From positions 57,501 to 115,000 of the forward strand of contig ADNK01003286.1 in assembly GCA_000320545.1 (NCBI GenBank): a stretch of DNA of 57,500 nucleotides, read 5' to 3'. Positions 29,829 to 40,724 of this stretch are shown here, piece after piece. Both the position numbers and the translations under genes were made by a program. Under the pieces are notes generated by a model. The model searched no databases and had not been told where the DNA came from. It saw only the letters and a program-made list of their open reading frames with translations. Position 1 is the stretch's first letter, and every line of letters starts with the position of its first letter. Origin of the DNA: Bigelowiella natans CCMP2755. Taxonomy: Eukaryota > Cercozoa > Chlorarachniophyceae.

Positions 29829-30578
29829 AGTATGTGTGAGAGAGTAGTAGTTATGTTCAGAGCAGCTGGTGTGTGTATTGCATATCGACTCCTACTACTA
29901 CTATTACAAGATACTTGGGAGCTATAAGAGTAATCGCAATCCCCCTGCTGACGACCTCCGATCTCAATTTAACTTAATGGTAGTAGAAGGAGTAGTGATA
30001 GTAGTATATTGTGCTGCTACTGGTACTGCTGCACAAGCTCTCTCACCACCATCAACTGCACTATCAGAGCTTCTGGTAAAGCATTTGGTCTCTGTTGTTA
30101 CATGCATTTGCTGTATGGCGTTCGTATGAATAGGAACCCATTGCAGACGCTCTTGGTATTGCATCGATATATAAGGTAGTAGTAGTAGTAGCAGTAGTAG
30201 TAGTAGTAGTAGTAGTAGTGCTACTCGTATTTCAGCATTCTCATTGCCACCGATGATTCAATGCATTTAGAAGAAGGAATTGCTATTAGTAGTTTCCATC
30301 TTGAGGAGGATTAGAAGATGATGGTCATGCACCCACCAGCATCATTCTCTTTTGTTGTTTGATTGCTTAGGTTGTATGTAGTCAGCAACGAGCTGCCCTC
30401 CTCCTCCTCCTCCTCCTCCTCCTCCTCCTCCTCCTAACAGATTTTGACTGTTTATTTATATTAGGAAGGTTATGAGGCAGATGACGTGATAGCTACCCTC
30501 ACCAATACAGCAGTGAATACGGTAGTGGATAAGTAAGAGAATGTGAAAGTTATTAACAAAGGCTCACGACGAAGATGT

Positions 30579-30617
<39 letters not shown>

Positions 30618-31150
30618 CGTATAACTATTTTCCCTTGAATGATGTCGCTACTACACGCAATTGTTCTAAACAACACTATATCTCTTCGCTTTTTAATTAG
30701 TGACGTCCACTAATCATAATCATCATCATCATCATCACCACCATCATCTCATTACATATGGTAAAATTATATATTATTGGGCGGGGTCATTATTTGTTGG
30801 CCCTCTTCTACCGTGTGACGGCGACAAAGGATGGCATCGATTCAGTCGTCATCATCTCGAGCGATAAGGTTGGCGTGCACAAATATTAAGTACCATGTAG
30901 CAGCTAATGCTAATGTATTTACGACACACACGAACAATGCTTTTCATGTGTGCGCATATAAGAACGATGCATCTAATAACCCCAACATCATAATAACTTG
31001 CATGAGATCACCAATAACTACTACTGCTACTACTTTAGGACTTACTGCAGCTGGTTGGCTGTGGTAAAGAGAAGGAGGATGAGAAAGGGGAGGGGGACAG
31101 GAACACCCTTATGTCGTCGTCTTCAACTACAGGTTGCTATTATTACTACT

Positions 31151-31217
<67 letters not shown>

Positions 31218-31584
31218 GGGGGGTGGGGGGTTATAGTGGAAGTGAGTAGTAGTGAGTGCACACCACCAATCTTCATTACCTCCTTTTCTTATTATTCTTA
31301 TTATTCTTATAATTATTGTTGTTATTATTGTTATCATCATCATCATCATCACCACCACCACCACCATCAGTGAGGATATGCAAGCCGAACTTGAAGGCTC
31401 TAAAGAGCTTCTCTACCAGCAGCATCGGACCTTATGAGTCAGTGAGAGACCGAGAGAGAGTTGTAGTGCTAATTGTCATTCCCATGCTCATTCACAATCT
31501 CCTGCCATGCATGCATCATTACTAGTGTATCATCCCCATCATCATCATCATCATCACCATCATTATCATCACCATCATCATCAC

Positions 31585-31619
<35 letters not shown>

Positions 31620-32014
31620 CAATCATCGTTGTTCTTGCCCCTCCTCCCTCCCTCCCTCCCTCCCTCCCTCCCTCATCAGAGTTGTGGAGAGCTTTGGAAT
31701 CAACCCAGAGCAAGTCAGGAATCATTTCTCATTCAATCAATCAATATATACACCTCATTTTGCTGTATAGTGTTGTGACTTCGGTCATGTACTTTCTCTG
31801 CTGCTGCTGCTGCTCCTTACCCCCCTTCGTTCGTTGTGTTGTGCATGTAACAGATGGTGGACTTCCTCTCCCTTACAGGCGACAGTGCGGTATGTAGTAG
31901 TAGTAGTAGTAGTAGTAGTAGTAATGTAGCGAGAAGGAGATTGCCTTTGAATTTTATTTATCAGTATGTAATTTATGGTACGAGAGTTTATGATCGTTTG
32001 TCGTCGTCTGCCTC

Positions 32015-32051
<37 letters not shown>

Positions 32052-32848
32052 AATAATCTCGAGTAGGATAATATTCCTGGAATTCCTTCCATCGGAGCAG
32101 CAAGGGCTAAGAAACTGCTTAACTCTTACGGCACCCTCCAGGAAGTGGTTAGTCTCTCGCTCTCACACGCCGCCGCACAACATGTTAGAATTAAATAATT
32201 GGGAAGCCATCACTATTCTTCTATACCAATATTATAAACTGTAAATATGTGTATGTGTGTACCCGAAAAAATAAAGTTCTTGCTCAACCGGTTGTTGCAG
32301 CATTGCCATCACCATATCTGCTTTTGTTTGCTGTTCTTGGTCATGTTCTTATCTGTCAAAAAATAATCAGATTGCAGCCGCAAACGACTTAAATGCGAAG
32401 TTTGTATATGGAGATAAAATCCGAAAAGCTGTCATCGAGCATAGGTCACCAGAGGGGATCAACGCTACATAAATCCACGCTACATTACTCCGATTTCATG
32501 TTCTTTCCTTTGTCCTGTCCTGTCATGAAAGCTTTGTACTTTTTGGCCTAATTGATGACGATCGATCGTTGTTCTCACAGCGCCGTGGCTGAACGTAACA
32601 CGCAGCTTGTGCGGTTATTCCATGACTTGGATCTTACCCAAGAAATCGCTCGAAGTGTGGAGAAGAGTGCGGCTGATTCAGGGGTAACGTTTCCTCCGAT
32701 GTTATCCATAACGGAAAGCCTCAGATTCGGTCGTGGACGATCGGGAGAGACCAACGAAAAGCTCATGCGAGCAGTAATAGAAGAGTTTGAGTTTGATTCT
32801 CTTCTTCCTAACGCTGAGCGTGTTCATGAGATCTATCGACGGGATTAA
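29199..32848 (+). CDS. DNA polymerase I-type 5'-3' exonuclease (PIN/FEN fold), stand-alone
   Basis: Bacterial PolI/T5-FEN-like nuclease without a polymerase domain; such proteins act on flaps or RNA primers, usually in organelles. Exons: 29199-29243, 29320-29386, 29592-29701, 29911-29979, 30134-30175, 30465-30521, 30830-30868, 31039-31063, 31371-31441, 31680-31713, 31854-31889, 32067-32147, 32371-32444 and 32581-32848. Motifs in order: LLLVDS (first metal Asp), YHAMKYP, LYGY, YKSNRNPPADDLRSQ (helical arch), EGYEADDVIATLTN (Glu and Asp pair), IISSDKDLLQL (two Asp), VVESFGINPEQ, MVDFLSLTGDSA and DNIPGIPSIGAARAKKLL (helix-hairpin-helix). The usual V-F-D metal site reads VLEGG. Junction 31441/31680 is off by two bases, so a tiny exon may be missing or a splice site misjudged. 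The start codon is also uncertain; an organelle leader upstream is possible. Confidence 0.9.
29522..29820. repeat. Two (CT)n tracts in exonuclease introns 2 and 3
   Basis: CT dinucleotides at 29522-29554 and at 29773-29820, on either side of exon 29592-29701. Confidence 0.93.
30176..30220. repeat. (GTA)n run starting at a splice donor
   Basis: GTA/GCA triplets begin at the first base of the intron after exon 30134-30175 and continue for about 45 bp. Confidence 0.9.
31153..31214. repeat. (GT)n-(GA)n compound microsatellite
   Basis: GT dinucleotides followed by GA dinucleotides in the intron after exonuclease exon 31039-31063. The same GT-to-GA layout occurs at 19757. Confidence 0.93.
31529..31679. 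repeat. (CAT)n then (CTCC)n tract ending in a splice acceptor
   Basis: CAT/CAC triplets at about 31529-31626 and CTCC units at about 31640-31675 run into CTCATCAG, the acceptor of exon 31680-31713. The poly-His open frame across this stretch is a repeat artefact. Confidence 0.9.
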
Positions 32849-33010
32849 CGAAGATATTAATACATTACAAGGCACGTGGAATGTATTTGTGCATGTTGTT
32901 ATTAATTCATGACATTAAATGATGCTCGCACGCGGCTGCTATACATCATGTGCATGCTATGCCCCGTGTTCGTCGCTATGTCTGTCGTCACGCATGGTAT
33001 TGTGAGACAA

Positions 33011-33096
33011 GACTACGGATGTAATGTACATGTTAATTTTTTCAATTGTCATTCTTATCTAGTAATGTAGCTTTATTGCAAAGCAGCGGCTACACA
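33011..33096 (-). repeat. Retroelement 3' tail copy
   Basis: Contains CGGATGTAATG, TTAATTTTTTCAATTGTCAT, AATGTAGCT and CAGCGGCTACA in the same order as the tail at 16036-16110, with the same orientation. Confidence 0.7.
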
Positions 33097-33302
33097 ATAT
33101 CTAGAATATATGCCCAACTAGCCAACGCATGCTTTATAAGCATGTAACAAAGTAGCCAAAAAATCTACGTATCATTACTACAGCTATTATGCATATGCTA
33201 GCTATGTGATGACGTTGCTGTCGAACGGCAAGCTTCCTCTAGCTAGCTAGTCCTGTCTAGGCTGTGTGTGTCTAGATGACTTATAGCACATCTAGACATA
33301 GA

Positions 33303-33412
33303 CATGCATGAGACGGATGTAATGATTACTTTAAATCTGATCAACAGTGCTCGTGCTCATCCTAATAGTGTGTATAGCTATGCAATACGGCGGCTACAGC
33401 GCTTAAGTTGTC
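33303..33412 (-). repeat. Retroelement 3' tail copy
   Basis: Contains CATGAGACGGATGTAATGA, CTCATCCTAATAGTG and CGGCGGCTACAGCGCTTAAG, matching the tail and the last codons of the 16 kb element. The centre is diverged and slightly longer. Confidence 0.72.
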
Positions 33413-33933
33413 CACACACATCTAGACATGCAGCCTTCGCTGCACGTAGCCGCAGCTTTGCAAAGTTCGCGACACACAGATGCATAGTTGCAAGGCTGTG
33501 CAGGCCTGCATTTGCTCTGGCTCGTCTAGTCGTCTAACTAGTAAATATGAGAGTGGCTGCCTTATTGTATGTTTTGCATAATACATAGGGTGTCCCTTAT
33601 AGCCAGGAGAGCTTATTAGCTGGACGACGATTCATCGCTACATTGCCCGCTTTTACACAGAGATATCATGTTGCAGCTGGATTTCACCCTATTCTATGAG
33701 TCGCAATAATGTATTGCTGACAAGTACATGATGAGATACAATTTTTCGCTCAAACCATCTTCGTAGTTCTACAGTCCGTGCAGTCTATTATTGTATTCGA
33801 GCGTTTCACGCAAACACTGCTGCATATTAATTTAGGAAGCACTTTCCTGGCTTTACCCACTTTAGCATTGCCCTTTTTTTCTCCTGAAGGAGTATCTTTC
33901 TTTCTACCTTTGCCCCTTATACTTGGGCGACTT

Positions 33934-35430
33934 TTACTTGGTCGTCGTTGCCTTTGAAGCCAGGTTGGTGGAGACGCTAAGTTGCTTCACGTGCTCTTCT
34001 TGTTGTTCGTGTATCCTTTCCCTGGCAGTAGCTAGAAGTGCTTTCAGCCTCTCAATCTCGCGCTTCTTCGCAATCACAGCAGATTCTTTCTCTGCCAGCT
34101 CCTTGGCAACAGTCTTTTTGCTCTCCCATACAAGCTTACAGGTTTCTACCATTGCATCGATCTTCTTCTTCTCTCGCAACCCTTCCCCATTTCCAGCCTT
34201 ATGCTCGTTAAGCTGACCTTGAACTTCTTCGCATTCCTTTTGCAGATGCTTTTGTTTTTTACGGAGTCGGTTCGTGGTTGCTTCTAGGGTACGTTTTCCT
34301 AGCTTATATACGCGCACCTCAGCCGTACTCCTCACAAGTGCCTCTTCTGCAACAATCGCTCGTTTTTCAGTCACGGATAGAATCGTCTGCCAGCTGTCGT
34401 GTTGTTCATTCAGCTGCTCAATCTCATGTTTTCGTCTCTCTTCTTCTTCTTTTAATCGGCGCACATGATCCTGCAAAAGACGCAGCTTGTCCTTCTGCTC
34501 ATCAGCTTGACGTGCAAGCTCATGGTCCTTCTCCTTCAATCCAGTGTTTAACTTGGCTTGCTTCATTCGATCTTCAGTCAGGGTTTGTATCTCTCGCCGT
34601 CGCCGCTCAAGTTCCTGGTGAGTTTTTTTCTTTTTGTCAATCGTATCCTTGAGCTTTATCTTGAATGTCTCGTACTGTTTGGCAGAAGAACGCGCATACT
34701 CGACAAGCTGTTGTGTTAGCATACCAGCTTGGGTCGGATTAGGTCCACTCTGCTTTGTAAGGAGTTCGTGCATCATAGTGCGCTGACGAGTAGCACCCTT
34801 TAATCTGTGACGAATTTCATTACAATGGTCGTTGCGCTCTTGGATTTCTTGCTTTAATCTTGGCACCTCGTCCGGAGTACCAAAGACTTCATTCGAGAGC
34901 TTTGTCTCATGATGAAGTTGTTCTCGAATCTCGCGGATCGATTTGTCGTAACCCTCGCGATTATGCTTGGAAGACTTTATGCTCTGTGTGTAGTCTTCTT
35001 TGAGACTTTGGTAATTTTCCTTGAGCGACTTTTGCTCCTCTTCTGCAGTCTCGATTTCGCACTCGGTTCTCCCAATCGCATCACGGTGTCGCCTAATCTC
35101 ACTGCGGATGCGGTCCAGGTTCTCCTGCTGGCTCTCCAATTTAACCATGAGTGAGTTAAGCTTGCGCTTTGCACTCTTAATCTCGCTTTCTCGTGCCGCC
35201 CTAAGTTCTTTCTTCTTTGCTGGGGTGAGTTTCTTCAAAGAGCCTGCAGGGGTAGAGCCGTCTTTAGAGGACGACTCAAGGTTTCGTATTGCTTCGGTCA
35301 GCCTGTAGACATCATCACCGATCTCTGCCTTCCCTAAAGGATAAAGCCCATTAATATTCTCGGGGAACCACACCCGGCGGGGCCTTTTTACGTTGAGGAA
35401 CACGTCCGTCATAGCTTTGGAGGATGACAA
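33934..35430 (-). CDS. Intronless coiled-coil protein, function unknown
   Basis: A single uninterrupted frame of 498 residues starting MSSSKAMTDVFLNVKRPRR. After about 80 residues almost the whole protein is charged heptad-like helix rich in Glu, Lys, Arg and Gln (for example KKKTHQELERRRREIQTL and HVRRLKEEEERRKHEIEQL), typical of long two-stranded coiled coils. The short N-terminal part (VWFPENINGLYPLGKAEI) is not coiled coil and may be the conserved family tag. The tail ends in Thr/Lys. It has no introns, unlike every other gene here except the retroelement, so it could be a retrocopy or an ancestrally intronless gene. Its neighbour on the 5' side is the divergent ankyrin gene. Flagellar coiled-coil proteins have this look, but nothing specific proves such a role. 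Confidence 0.8.
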   Translation of the reverse strand: MSSSKAMTDVFLNVKRPRRVWFPENINGLYPLGKAEIGDDVYRLTEAIRNLESSSKDGSTPAGSLKKLTPAKKKELRAARESEIKSAKRKLNSLMVKLESQQENLDRIRSEIRRHRDAIGRTECEIETAEEEQKSLKENYQSLKEDYTQSIKSSKHNREGYDKSIREIREQLHHETKLSNEVFGTPDEVPRLKQEIQERNDHCNEIRHRLKGATRQRTMMHELLTKQSGPNPTQAGMLTQQLVEYARSSAKQYETFKIKLKDTIDKKKKTHQELERRRREIQTLTEDRMKQAKLNTGLKEKDHELARQADEQKDKLRLLQDHVRRLKEEEERRKHEIEQLNEQHDSWQTILSVTEKRAIVAEEALVRSTAEVRVYKLGKRTLEATTNRLRKKQKHLQKECEEVQGQLNEHKAGNGEGLREKKKIDAMVETCKLVWESKKTVAKELAEKESAVIAKKREIERLKALLATARERIHEQQEEHVKQLSVSTNLASKATTTK

Positions 35431-36560
35431 GTATTGGGATACTTTTTGTTTAGAGAAAGTCGCAGGCGAACTTTGTTCTTAGTTCCTTTCGCCAAGGCTA
35501 CAGACGTATAGCCCAAGAATCTGTTCGTTGCAGACCCTGGATAACAAGTGTAGAGGGGGTGGGGAGCTCGAGCCAGAGTGAGCCAAGTGTGTTATTTGGG
35601 ATGTTCAGACTTAGATGTCTCCAAGAGGGAGCGCACGATATTTTATACAGAGCATTTATCAAGTAATATACATTTTGGTGCAACAATTTTATATTTATAC
35701 ACTATATTTTTGATACCGGCTAAAACAATTAGGTATTTTATAATCTGTCTCTGCCCCGGTTTTGGATTCTGAGCACGCGGGGAGTCGTCTTATTTGCTTT
35801 TCTAAACTTATGTACGACAGCAAATTCTCACATTTTCTTCCCATAATGTAAGCCATTTAGAGTGTCATTTCGAAGTGACCCCGTGTTGCATGCGAAGATT
35901 CGTTCAAGTTTATGAAAACGTAATTCAAGTCGCGATGTGATTTTGCTGGTCATTCAGGGCTCTGTAAAGAGGGGTTGTATTAGAAAGCAGCTACTCATTT
36001 TAAAGATAGAATCTTTTCTGTTATTATAGTCTCTATTTGCCTACAGCATCTTGGTTAAGTGAAGTCGTTATTTAAGAATAGCATATTAGAAAAGAGAAAA
36101 CTACTTTTGTTGTACGTATTTGTAAATCTTAGAATAAAACTTGTGAGGGATGGCTTATGGTGTTTTGGGCCTGGATTTGATAGAATGCAAAATTTACAGG
36201 AGATATTTCTCCTGACATCAATTGATCTTAATAGACCGAGAAAGAAATGTATTGACGCATATGAAAAACTCCAGGGCTTTAACTTCAGATTTGGTCTAAT
36301 TGATGTAATAACATTTAATTTTGTATTGCGACATACAAACATTAAAATTAATCGAGTAAATGCTCACCAAATCTGAAAGACAGCCCTATTGTAACCGTCA
36401 CCCCTCCCTCCCCCTCATTCACAACCTTTGAACGGAAAAAAATCAAGGACAAGACTCTTTTACATTCCCGAATGAATCTTAGTCGGATTAGTAGTTTTTG
36501 GACATTAACTTTTTGCTTTAAATGGACTTACTGATAGCTGTATGATGCTTCAACAGAACA
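35431..36560. other. Divergent promoter region
   Basis: Separates the coiled-coil gene (-) from the ankyrin gene (+). The sequence is AT-rich with no domain-bearing frame. Opposite frames at 36055-36376 are long only because of base composition. A C-rich stretch occurs at 36400-36420. Confidence 0.4.
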
Positions 36561-37848
36561 ATGGCTTTTGTGCGGGAAAGAGGTCGTGGTGAGTTCCAGT
36601 CGTCAGGAGAGCGCCTGAGGAAAGCATCAAAGGATGGTGACCACACCAGTATTGCACCTATCATCACTGCTGGGGCAAATATTGAGAGTGCCGATTCGGT
36701 AAAATACCTTCCTTTGTGAAGATGGCGGTGATAGCAAAAAAATTCTCCGAAAACAGCAGAATTACACAGAGCATTGTCAGTAATAGTCTTGCAGCAAGTT
36801 GAAACAATATGATCAACTTGCAATCATCCACCTCTGATGACTTCACTTCATTCTTCTCTTTCCTTCGTCTTTATTTTCCTCATTTTCTTCATTTTCTTCT
36901 TGCCATTGTGTGTTCATTTTTCTCTTCGTTTTCTCCACTTTTTCCTTCCTACCATGTTTTCCTTTTGCTTCTTCTCCCCCCCTCCTCTCCTGCTTCTCCT
37001 CCTCCCCCCCCTCCTTCTACTCCCTCTTCTTCTTCATCATCATCTTCTTCTTCTTCCTTTCCTTCCTTTCCTTCCTTTTCTTATTTTTCTTATTTTTCTT
37101 CGTTTCCCCCCCCTTTCCTTCTCATTGGTTTGTCTGCGTTCTCTTCTTCATTGTGGTTGATGGTGGTACTGTGTTTTGTATTCGATCCTTCCTCACCGGA
37201 TGTTCTACCCCATGCAGTACGGCAATACAGCTCTCATCCTTGCCGCGGAGGGATCCCATGAAAAATGTGTTGAGGAATTGCTCAAGCTCAAAGCGCGTAT
37301 CAATGCGAAGGACCAGGTACTATATGTAATATTCCGCCATCATAAACGTCTCGCAGTTTCTCTTCCTTTCTGTGGCAGCATCCTTCGAATGTGTTCCTTT
37401 GTCTTGAAAAGCTTGATACGGCACCGCCAAACCTTGCTATTATTGCCACCTAATCCTCCTCCTCCTCCTATTCCTAAGTATGGACAAACGGCCCTCTTCC
37501 ATGCTGCTGGAAGTGGAGATGCAAAGATCTGCGACCTGCTACTGAAACATGGAGCGAGTACCAATATTCAGACAAAGGTAGTGTGAGGATGTGATGGTGA
37601 TAATGAACAATGCATGATTATGATGATGATGATGATGATGAACAACTCTATGTATTGCATTCAAAACATTAAATTTATGTATATTTGATATCATCATGTG
37701 CATTCTGAAAACATTACTAATGTCCTCCTCCTTACACCCCCCAAAAATTCTCTGCTCTCCTCATCGGCAAATATATATCTCTCTCTCCCGAATAATAATA
37801 ACAACAATGATAGCCCATCATCATAGACCCCCCCCCCTCGTCTCCCTC

Positions 37849-37893
<45 letters not shown>

Positions 37894-39057
37894 GTGTGTG
37901 TTCCTTACTGATGGTATTGTCTATTGTGACATTTTTTTTGTACGTAGTACGGGCAATCAACGTTGATGAAGGCAGCTTATCTGATTCATCACCATACGCA
38001 CTACAATATCGAGAATCTTATCGAGAAAAAGGCTGACCTCAATCTCAAAGACGATGTTGGTTAATCATATAATAATAATATGCGATTTTTCTTATTCATG
38101 ATACATTTACGGCTTGGTCCCACCTTCCTCCCCCGTTTCCTTCTCCTCTTCCTCTCTCTCCCCCCTCTTCCTATTATTATTCTTCTCTTTTGATTCTTGA
38201 TAAACTATATAAACAGAAAGGAAGGACCTGCCTCATGATTGCGTCTGAGATTAATAAGTACAAATCTGCCATGGCAATGCTAGCAGCAGGGGCAAAAGTA
38301 AACGACGCGGATAAGGTGGGGATTTCGATGATGATGGCGACGATGTGGATGCTCTTGTATATAGTATCGATCATTTCTGTTGATGTACTCGCTTTTGCAA
38401 TAATTTTGTCGCCTTCTTAAGATGAAATTACTAATATGCATGGCTGAAAGTCATCATTATCATCATCATCATCATCGCCTTCATAATCATTTTTTTTTGG
38501 TTTGTTTGTATAATTGTTCAGGAGGGCACGACAGCGTTAATGATAGCTGCAAAGCATGGGAACTACGATATCGTTGGTATATAATAAATTCAATACCATA
38601 CCTGTGCGTGTGTGTTGGGAGGGGAGGGGGAGGAGAGAGCGAAAACGGCGCTTTAGTTTTGAGGAAATCGATTTTTTGATAAAGAAATGTGAGGGAGTGA
38701 ATAATGAATTAGTAGTACTATTACATACAGCTCCTCTCTCCTCTCTTGATGGTGGACTTCTTCTCTCCTCTTCTCATTCTGTACATGTTCATCTCTCTCC
38801 TCCTCCTCCTCCTCCTCCTCCTCCTCCTCCTTCTCGTCTAATAGAGGCCCTAGTTGGAAAGGGGGCTGATATCACTGCAAAGAATGACCAAGGATGCACG
38901 GTAGTAGTAGTAGTAGTAGTAGTAGTAGTATGTAGCAGCATGAGAAGAGAAGCAGGAAGAGTGCGTATTATTGTCTCATCCTAAGATAACCTTTCAAATG
39001 GGTAAGACGTGCATTACATATAGGATGATATGAGTTATATCTGTCTGTTGTTGTTAC

Positions 39058-39096
<39 letters not shown>

Positions 39097-39655
39097 CATG
39101 CAGGTCGAAAGCATCACGACAAAGTTATCCGAGGCAAATATTGACGATTCCAACCATAAAGATATGTTAGGAAAGGCCATTAAATCGGTAATAATAGCAA
39201 CACTAGTAATCATATCTCTTATATGCTCTAACGAATACATTATTTTAAACAATCAAACAACCAACCAACCACTGAAAATGATGATGCGGTCTCTTCATTC
39301 CCACAAGATAAGATAAAAACGATGATAATGAAAATAATAATAATAATAATAAGATTGCCTACTCACAGATGATGATGATGTTGTCTCTTTCATTTTGATA
39401 TTGTTTGGATAGCGTAGTAACAGATGTTGTTGTTTATGATCCTTCGGCCTCCCTCAGGGTAAAGAAATCAAGGAAGGAAAGAAGAAATTCACGATGAGGG
39501 AGGAGAGAATCAAAGCTAAAGAAGAGGCAGAGGCGAAAGCAAGGGCTGCCAACTTGAATCGCTTGAAGAATCTGCACGAAGAACGCCAGCTTGAGAAGAA
39601 AAAGATCGCTGACAAGGCAAAGAAATCAGCAGCCGCAAAGCCTACAGAAAAGTAA
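36561..39655 (+). CDS. Ankyrin-repeat protein with charged C-terminal helix
   Basis: Exons 36561-36698, 37218-37316, 37479-37577, 37948-38055, 38217-38315, 38522-38576, 38845-38900, 39104-39187 and 39458-39655 sum to 312 codons with matching phases. Nearly every exon holds one ankyrin repeat of 33 or 36 residues, with the T-A-L-x-x-A-A core: NTALILAAEGSHEKCVEELL, QTALFHAAGSGDAKICDLLL, RTCLMIASE, TTALMIAAKHGNYDIV. The one-repeat-per-exon layout with phase-0 borders suggests growth by exon duplication. The last 66 residues are Lys/Glu-rich helix (EEAEAKARAANLNRL). Ankyrin repeats bind proteins; the partner is unknown. Introns contain GAT, CT, GTT and CTC repeats, some touching the splice sites. 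Confidence 0.9.
37847..37888. repeat. (CT)n tract in an ankyrin-gene intron
   Basis: CT dinucleotides between exons 37479-37577 and 37948-38055. Confidence 0.93.
39049..39096. repeat. (GTT)n tract in an ankyrin-gene intron
   Basis: About 15 GTT units ending only 8 bp before the acceptor of exon 39104-39187. Confidence 0.93.
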
Positions 39656-40724
39656 ACGGGGAGGAGGGTGGTTGGCAGCTGTTATCATCCACGGTGTGGG
39701 GCCATCTTGATTCCTATCGAATCTGCCCTGCCACCATGGAGAAGAAGGCATATAAATCATCTCACTATTAAGTAAACACGCGCGTGCACACACACACACA
39801 CACAAACACCCTACATTTTGGATCAATTCTACTTTTTGAACAATTGGACGACTAGATAAGCTCTTGTAGCTTCCTTCTTTGGTAGTAGGCTGTTCTAGCA
39901 ATTCCTCTCGTCTTTGCGTACTAGTAGTATGAACGACATTGAGTAGTCTATTGCAAGGATATTGAAGGTACTAGTCGATTTTATGCGATTAGTCATCTTC
40001 TCTCTCTAGGAGCAGCTAGCTGGTACATACGTCATTATTATCATAAATTCATCTTGATATTAATAATAAGATCACCACTGCTGCAAGTCGTTTGCTTTCA
40101 TGATTAAGAATGCGCACCGTCGCATACTATGAGTTCCTAGTGTAGTCAATGAACTTTGATGTGTATGTGACATGCAAGCTAGCATGCCGAACATCACTGC
40201 GGCAATGAAGCGCTAAGCGTCGTGCATGAGGCTACGGACGAAGTCCTCGCGATCGATGACGCGAATGTGATGCATGAGTTGTAGTAGCATGATCGATGCT
40301 AGGATATGGTCTAAGCTAGAACGTAATATCATCGTAGTCATCGCAGGGCTGCACAGCAGCCATATTAGCATATGCGCACTCATAGGTACGAGATGCATAC
40401 ATCGACGCTACTAAGCTGTATAAGAGTCACACGCACCATATGTAGCCTTTGTTTACACATCTAATTATATTTATCCGAAGCATATAGGACTTAATGTTAC
40501 TAAAATTATTATAAGACAGAGAACATTATCATCGTTAGCATTGAGCATTGGCGGAAGATGAACTCCCGACTAAGTGCTAAGTGCAGCAACTCTCACACAA
40601 ATATATCGATCTAGATATGTCGCGCATTGCCCGTAAAAAGATTGGCTACTGCTGCCCTCGGTCTGCTTCGGACTACTGCTTCGGTAGATAACAGACGCCT
40701 CTCACTATCTAGATTATGGCGTGC
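39656..40724. other. Convergent intergenic region with a word-rich island
   Basis: Between the 3' ends of the ankyrin gene and the zinc-finger gene. A CA tract lies at 39786-39806. 40140-40430 has the TGCATG/CGATCG-rich composition of the other islands. No gene is recognised. Confidence 0.45.

Larger units (their letters stand above)
32849..33933. other. Convergent intergenic region with two retroelement tail copies
   Basis: Lies between the 3' ends of the exonuclease gene and the intronless coiled-coil gene. 32920-33540 is a GCTAGC/TGCA-rich island. 33550-33930 is ordinary AT-rich sequence, probably 3' UTR of the minus-strand gene, with a T run at 33871-33878. Confidence 0.5.

Noticed and set aside
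31507-31770. Poly-His open frame, and similar poly-Asp, poly-Met and poly-Ser frames elsewhere
   Set aside because: They are translations of CAT/GAT/TCC microsatellites lying in introns.
24939-32848. Horizontal transfer from bacteria to explain the TIC20 and PolI-type exonuclease genes
   Set aside because: Both families are known in plastid-bearing eukaryotes, and both genes carry many host-style introns, so endosymbiotic origin is simpler.
36055-36376. Overlapping open frames of about 100 residues on both strands
   Set aside because: AT-rich sequence, no family similarity, no splice partners, located in a divergent promoter region.
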